NCBI GenBank assembly: GCA_023136265.1
Contig: JAGLRN010000009.1
Span: 1 to 32,117, forward strand
DNA length: 32,117 bases
Source: Thermoplasmata archaeon
GTDB taxonomy: Archaea; Thermoplasmatota; Thermoplasmata; RBG-16-68-12; JAGMCJ01
Direction of reading: 5' to 3'
Part shown: positions 21,245 through 29,432 of the stretch, piece by piece
How positions within the stretch are numbered: position 1 is the stretch's first letter
Layout of the letters: each line of letters begins with the position of its first letter
Translations under genes and position numbers: made by a program
Notes under the pieces: model-generated
Told to the model about the DNA's origin: nothing
What the model saw: the letters and a program-made list of their open reading frames with translations, nothing else
The model's database searches: none

Positions 21245-23557
21245 CTACGACACTACCTCGATTCTCGACTCCTGCTCCGGTGTCATGTGCACCCTGATTT
21301 TACCGGGGAACTTGTCCGCTACCTCCGCAAGATGTGTGATAAGAATGACCCTGTCGAAGAACTCTCCCATTTTGAAGAGCTTGTGAATGAACAGGTCCCT
21401 GTTCGATTCCGTATCAAGGGACCCAAGGTCGCCCTCATCGATGAAAAGGGTCTTCATCCGTCCGTAGGTGCGGCCGACCTGTGGGAGGCCCGCCAGCTGT
21501 TTGGCTATCGCGAACCTGAGAGCCGCGTTTATCTGCGTTCTCTCACCACCGCTGAACTCTGCGACATCGTGCCAATTGCCGTCGACACCCTCCACCTCGA
21601 TCTTCACCCCGTACTCCCTCTTCGCCTCATGGGTCTTGAGACTGACGCGCGTGAACCGTCCGTCCGTGAGGTCAACGAGGTTCTGCGAGGTCTCGATTTC
21701 GAGCTCTGGCAAGAGCTGGTTGATGGCGTACATAGCCACACCTCTCTTGTGGAAGATTTGATCCTTCAGGATGGCGAACGTCTCCAGATTCGAGCGTCCC
21801 TCATCGAGGATCCTCACCTTCTTTTCCATCTGCTTCTTCTCCTCTTCGAGATCTCCGAGTCTCCTCTGAAGGCTCTCTATCTGGACCTCCTTGCCTCGCA
21901 CTTCCCTTTCGATCTCGCTCTTGCTCGTCTTGAGGCTCTCGAAGTCCCTCCTCGCGTTCTGGTACTTCTCCTCGTCTGAGGCGAGCTTCCTGAGCTTCTT
22001 CCTGAGCTCTTTGACCTCTTTCTCGCCTTGTCCGAGCCTTTTCTTCAGATCCTCTAGGAGCTTTCCCACATCTCCGACCTCATCGAGCTTCCGACGGACA
22101 TCCTTCAGTCTGGTCTTCTTCCTGCCCATCTCGGTGATCGTCTCTTCCAGCATCTTCAATCGGTTCTTCGCATCGTCATCGAAGCTGAGCTTCTCGAGTT
22201 CTCTGTCCACCTTCTCCGTGGCAGTCCCCATCTCCTCGATTCTTTTCCGGTGTCTTTCTTCCAGGGCCTTGAGGTCCTTCTTTAGCTGGCCGACCTGGCT
22301 CTCAATTTCACTGAGGACAAAGGAGTCCTCGTTTATCTCCTGGACCTTGTTGTTCACGTCTTTCATGTGCTTCAACGCGTCCTCTCGCTCGCCCCGAATC
22401 TGGCTGATGACGTCCTCTTGTCCAGTGAGCCATCCTATCTCCCTCTCTATCCTCGATATCCTCTCTTCGAGTGCACCTTCAGTGCGCAGAAGTCGGAATG
22501 CATGGTCCTTGTCGACAGTCGTGGAGAGAGCGGCTATCCTTCCCTCGGAGAGGTTCAGCCTCTCGTTGAGCCTCGATTTCTCTCGCCTGAACTCCTTCGT
22601 AGCATCTCCCAGAGACTTCCTGTGCACTCTTCTCTCTTTCTCGAGGCCTGCTGCCAGGTGACCGATTTCCTTCAGTTGAGTCCTCTCTTCAATGAGCTTC
22701 TCATGGTCCTTCGTTTCGTCCTCGAGCCTCTTGACCTCCTCCCTCAGCTCGGTGGACTTCTCACCCGCTTTGGTGACCTTATCTATCTCTCGTTGGGTGC
22801 TTGAGACGCGTCTTTCTTTGTCCTCAAGGGAGGCCTTTGCCGAGATGAACGCCTCGTGCTCCCTCTCAAGGTCTTTCAGCTTCTCCTTGTCCGCGACAAG
22901 CCTCTTCTCCACGCCGACCAGCTTCTCGTGGAGAGCTTTGACTTCCCTTTCGGCGGCTTTCGCCTCCTCCTTCACCTCAGGGATTTTCGAGAGACGCTCT
23001 CTCAAGAACTCAACATCATGCTCACCGATTTCAATATCATGGCGAATCTGATCGTAATCGGTCTTCGCTTGCGCCTGAGCCTTCTCGAAAATCTCCAGTC
23101 TGAAGAGCTTCTGGAATATCCGGAGACGCTGGGAATCGCTCTCCGCGCCCAGTTCCTTCATCTCCTCCTGCCTCACGAATGTGGAGTTCCTGAAGCCGTC
23201 ATAATCCAAGCCGACCGTGTCTCGGACTATGCTCTCCAGTTCCGGGATGGTCCCAGATATCTGAGACCCGTTCTTGTGTAGATTGAGATATGGGGAACCC
23301 TTCTGCGTGAAGCCCCTCTCGATCTCGTAGAGTCCCCCGCCCTGCGCGAAGCGAATCTTCACATAGCCACCAGGTTTGCATACGTCCGATATCCCTATGC
23401 CCGAGATGTCCGTCCTCGACGTCCTCTTGTAAAGGGCAAAGGTCACAGCGTCAAGAATGGAGGTTTTTCCCGAACCAGTCCTCCCAGTGATGACCGTGAA
23501 TTTCTTTGGAAATCTCAACATCGAGGTTCCACCCACATACCGCATGAAATCTTTCAT
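21245..23557 (-). CDS. rad50: Rad50 ATPase lacking a zinc hook
   Basis: The protein has 770 residues counted from ATG 23557. Walker A is G-R-T-G-S-G-K-T (25-32), the signature FSGGERTQ is at 668-675 and Walker B LFIDEGD lies near 704-710, followed by LGSLD; about 450 residues of charged coiled coil separate the halves. The only cysteine is in SDVCKPGG near residue 60, so the CxxC zinc hook that joins Rad50 coils is absent. The coordinate given is the first standard start, but it cuts off the first beta strand of the head. The frame is open 58 codons further, and a CTG at 23671 with GAGGTG before it would restore the strand (see findings). It sits between mre11 and nurA. Confidence 0.9.
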   Translation of the reverse strand: MKDFMRYVGGTSMLRFPKKFTVITGRTGSGKTSILDAVTFALYKRTSRTDISGIGISDVCKPGGYVKIRFAQGGGLYEIERGFTQKGSPYLNLHKNGSQISGTIPELESIVRDTVGLDYDGFRNSTFVRQEEMKELGAESDSQRLRIFQKLFRLEIFEKAQAQAKTDYDQIRHDIEIGEHDVEFLRERLSKIPEVKEEAKAAEREVKALHEKLVGVEKRLVADKEKLKDLEREHEAFISAKASLEDKERRVSSTQREIDKVTKAGEKSTELREEVKRLEDETKDHEKLIEERTQLKEIGHLAAGLEKERRVHRKSLGDATKEFRREKSRLNERLNLSEGRIAALSTTVDKDHAFRLLRTEGALEERISRIEREIGWLTGQEDVISQIRGEREDALKHMKDVNNKVQEINEDSFVLSEIESQVGQLKKDLKALEERHRKRIEEMGTATEKVDRELEKLSFDDDAKNRLKMLEETITEMGRKKTRLKDVRRKLDEVGDVGKLLEDLKKRLGQGEKEVKELRKKLRKLASDEEKYQNARRDFESLKTSKSEIEREVRGKEVQIESLQRRLGDLEEEKKQMEKKVRILDEGRSNLETFAILKDQIFHKRGVAMYAINQLLPELEIETSQNLVDLTDGRFTRVSLKTHEAKREYGVKIEVEGVDGNWHDVAEFSGGERTQINAALRFAIAKQLAGLPQVGRTYGRMKTLFIDEGDLGSLDTESNRDLFIHKLFKMGEFFDRVILITHLAEVADKFPGKIRVHMTPEQESRIEVVS

Positions 23558-23667
23558 CTCGACCTCTTCTATGACGAAACCATCAGATGTAGTGACTTCC
23601 TCAATGCTCTCAGCGTGCTCGGGAGCCTCCTCCTTGACGTCCTCGGCCTCGAAGTATTCCAGAGTCC

Positions 23668-24861
23668 TCAGGACAGCACCTCTCTCAGTATCTGGTCTCC
23701 TTCTCTGAGGATGGGATCGTGTTTCTTGTGGTCAGAGTAGTTGAGATCAACGAAGTCTTTGAAGAGCCTGTACGGGTCCAGTGTGAATTCGGACAGGCTC
23801 ACTTTCTCCACGCCCTCCTCAATCCATCTGATTTGGTACGTGAACGCGGGACGCAGGAAATCCGCTATCGCGTTCTCATCGATTCTCTCCCGCGCTCCCT
23901 CTCCGACTGAGATCCTGACTCTGAGCATCTTCTCGCTGACATTGACTGGCAGGCTGTTCAGTATGTCCTTCGTGGGATTGTCGCTGCCGGCGAGATCAAC
24001 TTCCACATCAACCATGTCCCTGACTGGAAGGTCGATGAAGCTCCACTTCCTCTCTTCGGGATTCACGGACACGAAACCCTTGGCATCCAGGCGCTCTCCC
24101 CAGTCTATTCTCTCTGGGGCACCTGTGTACACAATCGGAGGCCGGTTCCCCATGACCTGGTGCAGGTGTATGTGGCTGAAGAGCGCGAGGTCGACCGTCT
24201 GCGGAATCATGTCCTGAGTGAATGAGAACTCATCTGGCAGGATCTCGATGTATGTCGTGCTGCTTATCTTCGCCCCTTCCACGTAGTAGTGACCGAGGAG
24301 GATTTTGTAATCCGCATCCATCTCCTTCGCTCTCTTCTTCATCCATTCTTTCCAGAGCCTCCTGGACAGCTCATAGCTCTGCTCCCTCGGGATGTCCTCG
24401 TTCAACTTCTCCTTGACCCACTCGACAATCTGTTCAGGATGCAGGTAGGGGAGAACAAGGAAACCCACTCGAGCAGATCCGAGCTCGAGAATCCTGACCT
24501 CGGGTTTCCTGAACACAGTGACGTTAGGATACCCACGGAAGTCCTCTATGGAGGTCCCTCGCGCCATGCTTCGCGGCTGGTCGTGGTTCCCCGCGAGGAT
24601 CCACACGGGGATTCGGGCGTCCCTCAGCGGCTCGATTACGTCCGCCCTCACCAGTTCCCTGAACGCAGGGCTCACGTGCGTTCGGTCGAACAGGTCTCCG
24701 AGGATCGCGAAGAGGCCCGCGCCCTTCTCAATCGCATACTTCGCGGCCCGCGCGAAGTTCTTGTGCAGGTCCATCGCTCGCTCGGAAATCCCTGTCTCTG
24801 GATTCACGTTGTATCCGAAGTTCATGCCTTCGTGAACATCACCAGTAGCAACAATCTCCAT
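23668..24861 (-). CDS. mre11: Mre11 nuclease
   Basis: The protein has 397 residues from ATG 24861 and is a metallophosphoesterase with all Mre11 motifs: GDVHEG (D8, H10), GDLFDR (D56), GNHD (91-94), GHYYVEG (H191) and the SHIHLHQ pair (H230, H232). These residues bind two Mn ions for double-strand-break end processing with Rad50. A capping domain and a C-terminal helical region (LDPYRLFKDFVDLN), which binds the Rad50 coil, follow. A TATA box at 24886-24893 puts the transcript start near 24863, so the ATG is nearly leaderless; GTG 24873 is the alternative. It is first in the order mre11-rad50-nurA-herA. Confidence 0.95.
   Translation of the reverse strand: MEIVATGDVHEGMNFGYNVNPETGISERAMDLHKNFARAAKYAIEKGAGLFAILGDLFDRTHVSPAFRELVRADVIEPLRDARIPVWILAGNHDQPRSMARGTSIEDFRGYPNVTVFRKPEVRILELGSARVGFLVLPYLHPEQIVEWVKEKLNEDIPREQSYELSRRLWKEWMKKRAKEMDADYKILLGHYYVEGAKISSTTYIEILPDEFSFTQDMIPQTVDLALFSHIHLHQVMGNRPPIVYTGAPERIDWGERLDAKGFVSVNPEERKWSFIDLPVRDMVDVEVDLAGSDNPTKDILNSLPVNVSEKMLRVRISVGEGARERIDENAIADFLRPAFTYQIRWIEEGVEKVSLSEFTLDPYRLFKDFVDLNYSDHKKHDPILREGDQILREVLS
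23669..23682 (-). promoter_or_regulatory. Candidate ribosome site and CTG start for rad50
   Basis: The minus strand reads GAGGTG, five bases, then CTGA. The CTG (23671-23669) is in the rad50 frame and overlaps the mre11 stop TGA, in the same manner as the ATGA overlaps of xseAB, polB2 and nurA-herA. GAGGTG also precedes the 84-residue gene at 13494. This would add 38 residues to Rad50. Confidence 0.4.
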
Positions 24862-24885
24862 CTCGAGTACCACAACGTCTGGAAG

Positions 24886-24893
24886 TTATTTAA
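24886..24893 (-). promoter_or_regulatory. TATA box of the mre11-rad50-nurA-herA operon
   Basis: TTAAATAA on the minus strand is centred 28 bases before ATG 24861. Confidence 0.55.
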
Positions 24894-24963
24894 GGGTTGA
24901 TTGGGGGAGGATGAAAGGTCAATTGCAGGTTTAGAGGGGGTGGAAGAAGTAGGCTTGTCGAGA

Positions 24964-25041
24964 CGATATAAGTAATCCTCCGACGGTCCCACCGTTGCGC
25001 GGTCTTGAGCGGTTCCCGCAAATTATATCATCCTTCGACGG
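24964..25041 (+). repeat. Duplicated TATA-plus-downstream block before the FtsZ-like gene
   Basis: ATCCTCCGACGG at 24975-24986 recurs as ATCCTTCGACGG at 25030-25041 (11 of 12 identical, 55 bases apart). Each copy is preceded by a TATA-like run (GATATAAG at 24965 and ATTATATC at 25022). The second TATA box fits a leaderless GTG at 25054. The first copy contains an ACGGT-CCC-ACCGT hairpin. This may be two tandem promoters or a repeated operator next to the TATA box. Confidence 0.4.
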
Positions 25042-25053
25042 CTTTTCTCTCCT

Positions 25054-25971
25054 GTGCCAGGGATTAGCAGGTTCGGGGAGACCGAGGATCATGAGCGGGT
25101 ACGCGTGTCCATCGTCGGGTGCGGGGGCGCTGGCTGCAACATGCTCCACGAGATCCCTCCGATTCCCGGGTTCGAGCCCATCGCTGTCAATGACGAGCCG
25201 CATCCCTCGATGATTGGCATAGGGCGAAGGGCCTTCGTGAGCAGGGAGGGGCTGAAGGGAATAGCGGAGACCGAGAAAAGGGGGCGGCGGGAACTCTATA
25301 CGGATGTAGAGAAGACGATCGAACGGGAGATCGAGGGCTCCGATGTCGTCTTCATCCTCAGCGGCCTGGGTGGTTACACTGGCACGTGGGCTTCGCCCAT
25401 AGTTGCATCGGTAGCGAAGCACTGTAAGGCGCTCGCTGTATCGCTCGTCAGCCTCCCTTTCACGGTGGAGGGGATTGTGCGCCGCGGCGTCGCCAACGAA
25501 GGGCTCAACGTTCTCAAGAACCGCTCGGACGTGGTGATAACGTTCTCGAACGACGAGCTCCTCAAACTCGCGCCGAATATTCCCCTCCTGCGGGCGTTCG
25601 AGGCCGTGGGCAGGCTCATTGGCAAGCCCATCGCCAGCCTGGCGTCCGTGCTCACACGAGGGGACATTCCCCACCTCAAGTCCGTTCTGAGACGCGTGGC
25701 CGAGATGAGAATGGGCATGGGGGAGGGGACCGGCCAACACAGGAACTTCGTCGCTGTCGAGGACGCGTTCACATCCCCTTGGTTTGATTTCGATCTGAGC
25801 GGGACCAAGGAGGCGATCCTCTTCCTCTCGAGTCAGTACATAGATTCGGACGATGTGGATGAGATCGCGCATGAGGTCACTCTCAGGGCTCCCAACGCGA
25901 ACATCACGTGGGGGAGCGTGGAGGAGGATATCGGGGAGAAGATACGCGTCTCGGTGCTTCTGGGGCTCTGA
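25054..25971 (+). CDS. Divergent FtsZ/tubulin-superfamily protein
   Basis: This is a 305-residue FtsZ-fold protein from a leaderless GTG (TATA box at 25022). The first nucleotide loop is normal (VGCGGAGCNM, 21-30), and VNDEPH matches the N-x-D loop. The tubulin signature, usually GGGTGTG, reads G106-G-Y-T-G-T-W112. The T7 synergy loop, usually NxDFAD, reads R202-G-D-I-P-H207, losing both the Asn and the second catalytic Asp. Between them, LPFTVEGIVRRGVANEGLN and FSNDELL align well with FtsZ. It probably binds nucleotide weakly or in a modified way and cannot hydrolyse GTP in the standard manner. It is distinct from canonical FtsZ1/FtsZ2 and CetZ; a regulatory or scaffold role is inferred. Confidence 0.8.
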   Translation: MPGISRFGETEDHERVRVSIVGCGGAGCNMLHEIPPIPGFEPIAVNDEPHPSMIGIGRRAFVSREGLKGIAETEKRGRRELYTDVEKTIEREIEGSDVVFILSGLGGYTGTWASPIVASVAKHCKALAVSLVSLPFTVEGIVRRGVANEGLNVLKNRSDVVITFSNDELLKLAPNIPLLRAFEAVGRLIGKPIASLASVLTRGDIPHLKSVLRRVAEMRMGMGEGTGQHRNFVAVEDAFTSPWFDFDLSGTKEAILFLSSQYIDSDDVDEIAHEVTLRAPNANITWGSVEEDIGEKIRVSVLLGL

Positions 25972-26016
25972 AGATTTCAGGCAACGCCTACGTTCCTGGG
26001 GCTCAGAATGCAACCA

Positions 26017-26538
26017 TCATCCGTCTGATCCCCCGGTCAGTATTTGTCTGTCGATTTCTGAAAAGACACCGTCCAACGCCTCAATGTCCACGTCATCTTT
26101 GTGGCGCACAACCACTTCAATCTTCCTTTCGGCAGGGATTCTCCGAACACCCACCTCGAATCCCTCTTTGGGAACCTCGTAGAGCACCACATATGAAATG
26201 CGTGGCAGACCTCTGCGGACGACATCATCTGAACGTTCGTACTCGCAACCCATTGTGTTCAAGGCAGCCTGGATGCGACTTGAGGCATATTCTATGGGTA
26301 TCTCGCCGAAGTTCCGGGAGTATCTCTTCTTGGCGTCCAGCATCATAGGCTTCATCAGAATGAAGCCCAGGGCAACGTCTACTGGTGCGAGGATGGGAAT
26401 CATCCAGTACATGTCGATCCAGGCGCCACTCACCCAAAGAAACCATGATACAAACAAGAACATCAGTGGGGCACCGATGGTGATGAGGTAGAAATTCACT
26501 ACTGCCATGCGGTAGAAGTTATCCCATTTCTCGTCCAA
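26017..26538 (-). CDS. Membrane protein with two helices and a cytoplasmic alpha/beta domain
   Basis: The protein has 173 residues from a TTG at 26538. Two transmembrane segments (NFYLITIGAPLMFLFVSWFL and MIPILAPVDVALGFILM) are followed by a charged domain of about 100 residues with alternating strands (RISYVVLYEVPKEGF, KIEVVVRHKDD). The start was moved from ATG 26574 because the TATA box (26573-26580) lies on that ATG, whereas GGAGGGG (26544-26550) sits five bases before the TTG. No family is recognised. It stands alone, convergent with the FtsZ-like gene. Confidence 0.65.
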   Translation of the reverse strand: MDEKWDNFYRMAVVNFYLITIGAPLMFLFVSWFLWVSGAWIDMYWMIPILAPVDVALGFILMKPMMLDAKKRYSRNFGEIPIEYASSRIQAALNTMGCEYERSDDVVRRGLPRISYVVLYEVPKEGFEVGVRRIPAERKIEVVVRHKDDVDIEALDGVFSEIDRQILTGGSDG

Positions 26539-26543
26539 GGAAT

Positions 26544-26580
26544 CCCCTCCTTGAATCGAAACTGTCTTCCCCATATAAAA
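26544..26580 (-). promoter_or_regulatory. TATA box and ribosome site defining a TTG start
   Basis: The minus strand reads TTTTATAT (26580-26573), predicting a transcript from about 26551 that begins with the perfect ribosome site GGAGGGG. The spacing to TTG 26538 is five bases. Any ATG upstream would lie outside the transcript. Confidence 0.6.
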
Positions 26581-26659
26581 GCAAGTTGACCGTCCAATAT
26601 CAGCTCCAATGCCAGGGACAGCATTTCGCCACTCAGCTGCTGTCGATACCCGATTGGGT

Positions 26660-27445
26660 CTAGTTGTACACGAACCACGTCTGTGACGAGCCTACCCACA
26701 CCCAGTAGCCCTCGCCCGCTACCATCATGTCCGTGTCCGCCAGATGTACCAGATGGAATGGTGGCGTGTCACCGTAACCGTCGACCATCTTGTAGTCCAC
26801 ATCCGCCAGAGCCTCTTGTATTTGCATGGCCATGAAGCTCGGATATCCGACAAAGTTCCATTGATGATTCAGATGGATTTCCGTGACATCAGGGACCAAT
26901 CCCGCAACGACCAGACGGTCGTCCTTCGTCAGCTGAATCCAGAAGCCCATCTGGTGATTGATATGGTAGAGATCTCGATAGGTCTTGAACGTCCAATAGC
27001 ACTTCCAGTGGTCCTTCTGGTCGGACGACTTGTAGTAGCGGACGTGGTTGTAGCTTCCAGAAAGGCTGCCAAGGACTACTTCCAGTGCCTCATTTGCTTG
27101 GACTAGTGGGACTGAGGCTATTCTCTTGCCCGCTTCCATGAACCTCACGAACTTGCCCGCCTGTCCTCTCCATTTCTCCCTTCCATCACTATGGTTTGAC
27201 TGCACGTAGAAGAAGTAGTCGGACAAGTCGCCGTCTCCCCAGCCCGCCAAGGTCAGGGAAGTCGTTCCTGGCGGGAGCTCCGTGAGGGAGTGATAGCCCG
27301 TCCCGCCGGAATCATATGAGTCGCTCCAGTAGACCACGTAGTTGACGACATCGTCGAAACCTTGGCCATCATCCAAGGACAGCTCCCATTCTATTGTGAC
27401 ATCCTCCAGATTGCCTCCTGTGAGGATAGCTCGAAGGAGAACCGG
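26660..27445. repeat. Direct repeat copy A (C-terminal module, repeat-protein gene)
   Basis: About 785 bases match 29433-30218 at a constant offset of 2773 bases. Checks at the stop codon, at the ACTTCCAGTG site (27001 and 29774) and at GGAATCATATGAG (27308 and 30081) all give the same offset, so there is no net insertion or deletion. Differences are mostly single substitutions. It encodes the last 261 residues of the protein. Confidence 0.85.
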
Positions 27446-29290
27446 GGGGGCAGAATCCACCATCAGGAACGAACAAGGTGACGAATTCCAATTGGCCGAA
27501 GCGTCACTGGCGGAGATGACGCAGGAGTAGTCTCCTGCTCCAGAGTAACTCCTCTCGAAGTAGTGTCGCCCACTTCCTGAGTCGTATAGCATCGAGAAGT
27601 TGCCAACCGGCAGGTCGTCAGGGTCGAGGATATCCACCCAAACGCCATCGAGCTGGAAGTTGTCCCAGACAATTGCAGTGATGTTCACAGGATGAAAGAC
27701 CTTCTGGGGACTGGGTGTTGCCCGAACGTCAGAGATAGTTGGCGGGTCGTTGTCAATCGTGTCACGCTGGAACTGATCGTAGGTGTACGAGTTCGTGTCA
27801 TAGTAGGCCCTTTCGAGCTTGTTCCCGTAGACATCGTATGAGAGCAGCGTCAGGTTGTAAGGGCCATCGATCCCGCTATTGTAGATGTCTGTCCCGTCCA
27901 GCCAGAGCGGCAGGACATTCGCTCCCGTCGTGAGATAGCTCGTGTTCTCCGTCAGGGTGATGAAGGTGGTGTGGGAGGAGTCGAAAAGCCTGCCAGTGAC
28001 TCGATATGTCCCCGAAACGGATGCGTTTATGGAGATGTCCGCAACGAGATAGTTGTAGTACGTGTCCGCATCCGTATCCAATCCGTAGTCGCTGTGCGGT
28101 GGCGAGAAGACGATCGGCGGCTCGCAGTCGAAGTCACTGCTCTGGTAGCCACCTGTCTGGTGCTCGTCCGCATCTGCGGGCGTCCCATCGTCGAGATGGA
28201 TCTCAACATCCGCATAGTAGAACACCCCATATCCTGATTGACAGATCTCGCATCCCAGGAAGTCCAGGTCCACCTGCACGGTACCCGTGTTGAGGTTCGT
28301 GTAGTTCGAGGCGCTGGTGATGTAGTTGAATTGACTCTTGTCCCAGAGGTCGCCACTTACCGTGTAATAGCCAGACTCGTTGACCTGTATCTCAAGAGTG
28401 ACCCTAAGGTAGTCAAACTCCGTGTCCCCGTCCATGTCGATTCCCGTGTCGGAATGAGGGGGGACGAAGCGGGCGTACAGCCCCTCGAAGTCCGTGTGCA
28501 GGTACGCAGCGGTTGTGTGAGTGTCTTCCGCGATGACCTGAGAGGGACCCTTTATGATCTCGAGTTTGAGCAGGTACGGCCCGTCGTAGCCCTTCCCGCG
28601 GATTTTGTATCCGTACATCCTCAGCTCCACCGTGTGATCACCTGTGGAAAAGTAGCTCTGATTCTCGTCCTGAGCGATATACCACGTATCCATCGAGTCT
28701 TTCAGGTTGCCCTTGATATTGTAGGTGTCAGCCGTGTAGACCGTGATATTAACTTGTGCCACGAGGTAATCATACAGTGAGTTCGAGTTCGTGTCCAAAC
28801 CATAATCGTAGTGCGCAGGATCGAACACCACCGGTGGATGCTGGAACTCCGTGTAGAGATAGCTGTTGGTGAGGGCGGTATCCGTGTCTAGTGTGTTCCA
28901 CATAGTATCGTAGAGAGCGAGGTTGACCGTGTACGGACCGTGTTCGCCATGGTTGTATATGTCGATACCTTCGAAGTTGATGGGAATGACATGCGAGCCC
29001 ACGTCCAGGAATCGAGTGATGATGTCGGGGTTCGTGATCAGGCCTCCGCCGCCATCGCGGAGGTTGCCGTCGATCAGATAAGTATCGGCCTCATCTATCT
29101 GGACAGAGGCGTTGAAAACGAGATAGTTGTAGTAGCTGTCTCCGTCGGTATCAAGTCCGTAATCGCTGTGTGGAGGAGCAAAGTCGCCACTTGCAGCCGA
29201 TACACCAATCAAACCGAGGAAAGCGGGCATGACCCAGAGAATCACAATGAGAACAAGGCTCGTCTTCAAAATGACTCTCCCCCTCTGCAT
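26660..29290 (-). CDS. Large exported protein with four tandem repeats and Ig/FN3-like domains
   Basis: This exported protein has 876 residues from ATG 29290, chosen for the GGGGGAG site six bases upstream (29305 would add five). A signal peptide (about 10-35) is followed by four repeats of about 119 residues. Each opens with a PPHSDYGLDTDGD-like, calcium-loop-like acidic motif and then YYNYLV; in the longer numbering they start near residues 45, 164, 283 and 403. Next come an Ig-like domain (about 521-620), an FN3-like domain (VTIEWELSLDDG, YVVYWSDSYDSGG) and a module ending in WVWVGSSQTWFVYN. The last 261 residues are nearly identical to those of the exported protein upstream. No anchor helix is seen; a cell-surface or adhesive role is inferred. 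Confidence 0.85.
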   Translation of the reverse strand: MQRGRVILKTSLVLIVILWVMPAFLGLIGVSAASGDFAPPHSDYGLDTDGDSYYNYLVFNASVQIDEADTYLIDGNLRDGGGGLITNPDIITRFLDVGSHVIPINFEGIDIYNHGEHGPYTVNLALYDTMWNTLDTDTALTNSYLYTEFQHPPVVFDPAHYDYGLDTNSNSLYDYLVAQVNITVYTADTYNIKGNLKDSMDTWYIAQDENQSYFSTGDHTVELRMYGYKIRGKGYDGPYLLKLEIIKGPSQVIAEDTHTTAAYLHTDFEGLYARFVPPHSDTGIDMDGDTEFDYLRVTLEIQVNESGYYTVSGDLWDKSQFNYITSASNYTNLNTGTVQVDLDFLGCEICQSGYGVFYYADVEIHLDDGTPADADEHQTGGYQSSDFDCEPPIVFSPPHSDYGLDTDADTYYNYLVADISINASVSGTYRVTGRLFDSSHTTFITLTENTSYLTTGANVLPLWLDGTDIYNSGIDGPYNLTLLSYDVYGNKLERAYYDTNSYTYDQFQRDTIDNDPPTISDVRATPSPQKVFHPVNITAIVWDNFQLDGVWVDILDPDDLPVGNFSMLYDSGSGRHYFERSYSGAGDYSCVISASDASANWNSSPCSFLMVDSAPPVLLRAILTGGNLEDVTIEWELSLDDGQGFDDVVNYVVYWSDSYDSGGTGYHSLTELPPGTTSLTLAGWGDGDLSDYFFYVQSNHSDGREKWRGQAGKFVRFMEAGKRIASVPLVQANEALEVVLGSLSGSYNHVRYYKSSDQKDHWKCYWTFKTYRDLYHINHQMGFWIQLTKDDRLVVAGLVPDVTEIHLNHQWNFVGYPSFMAMQIQEALADVDYKMVDGYGDTPPFHLVHLADTDMMVAGEGYWVWVGSSQTWFVYN

Positions 29291-29309
29291 GACACTCTCC
29301 CCCATGGAT

Positions 29310-29346
29310 GTTAACTGGGTCTCAATCCCATGGCTGACTTATATTC
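29310..29346 (-). promoter_or_regulatory. TATA box and GTTAAC site before the repeat-protein gene
   Basis: The minus strand reads GAATATAAG (29346-29338), predicting transcription from about 29317. A single GTTAAC at 29310-29315 sits on that start point, the same hexamer that occurs four times before the paralogous gene at 31475. Confidence 0.45.
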
Positions 29347-29432
29347 TTTTCCCACTCTGAGTGTGTTTTTGTTTTCAGAGCATGAAGCGATATGATGCCG
29401 CTTCCAGTCACTTCTCGGAGTGGGCCCCCGCT

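Noticed and set aside
24987-25020. GC-rich hairpin-forming stretch as a tRNA or small RNA gene
   Set aside because: No cloverleaf, no T-loop GTTCRANNC in register and no CCA-adjacent stem; it is too short and better explained as promoter DNA.
24931-26013. A 360-codon open frame on the minus strand
   Set aside because: It is antisense to the FtsZ-like gene, shows no recognisable domain and is rich in Arg, Pro and His as expected for a shadow frame in GC-rich coding DNA.
29347-29378. CTCTGA...TCAGAG inverted repeat with T-rich loop as a terminator
   Set aside because: The T-rich part is on the plus strand inside the loop, while both flanking genes read on the minus strand; a six-base stem alone is weak evidence.
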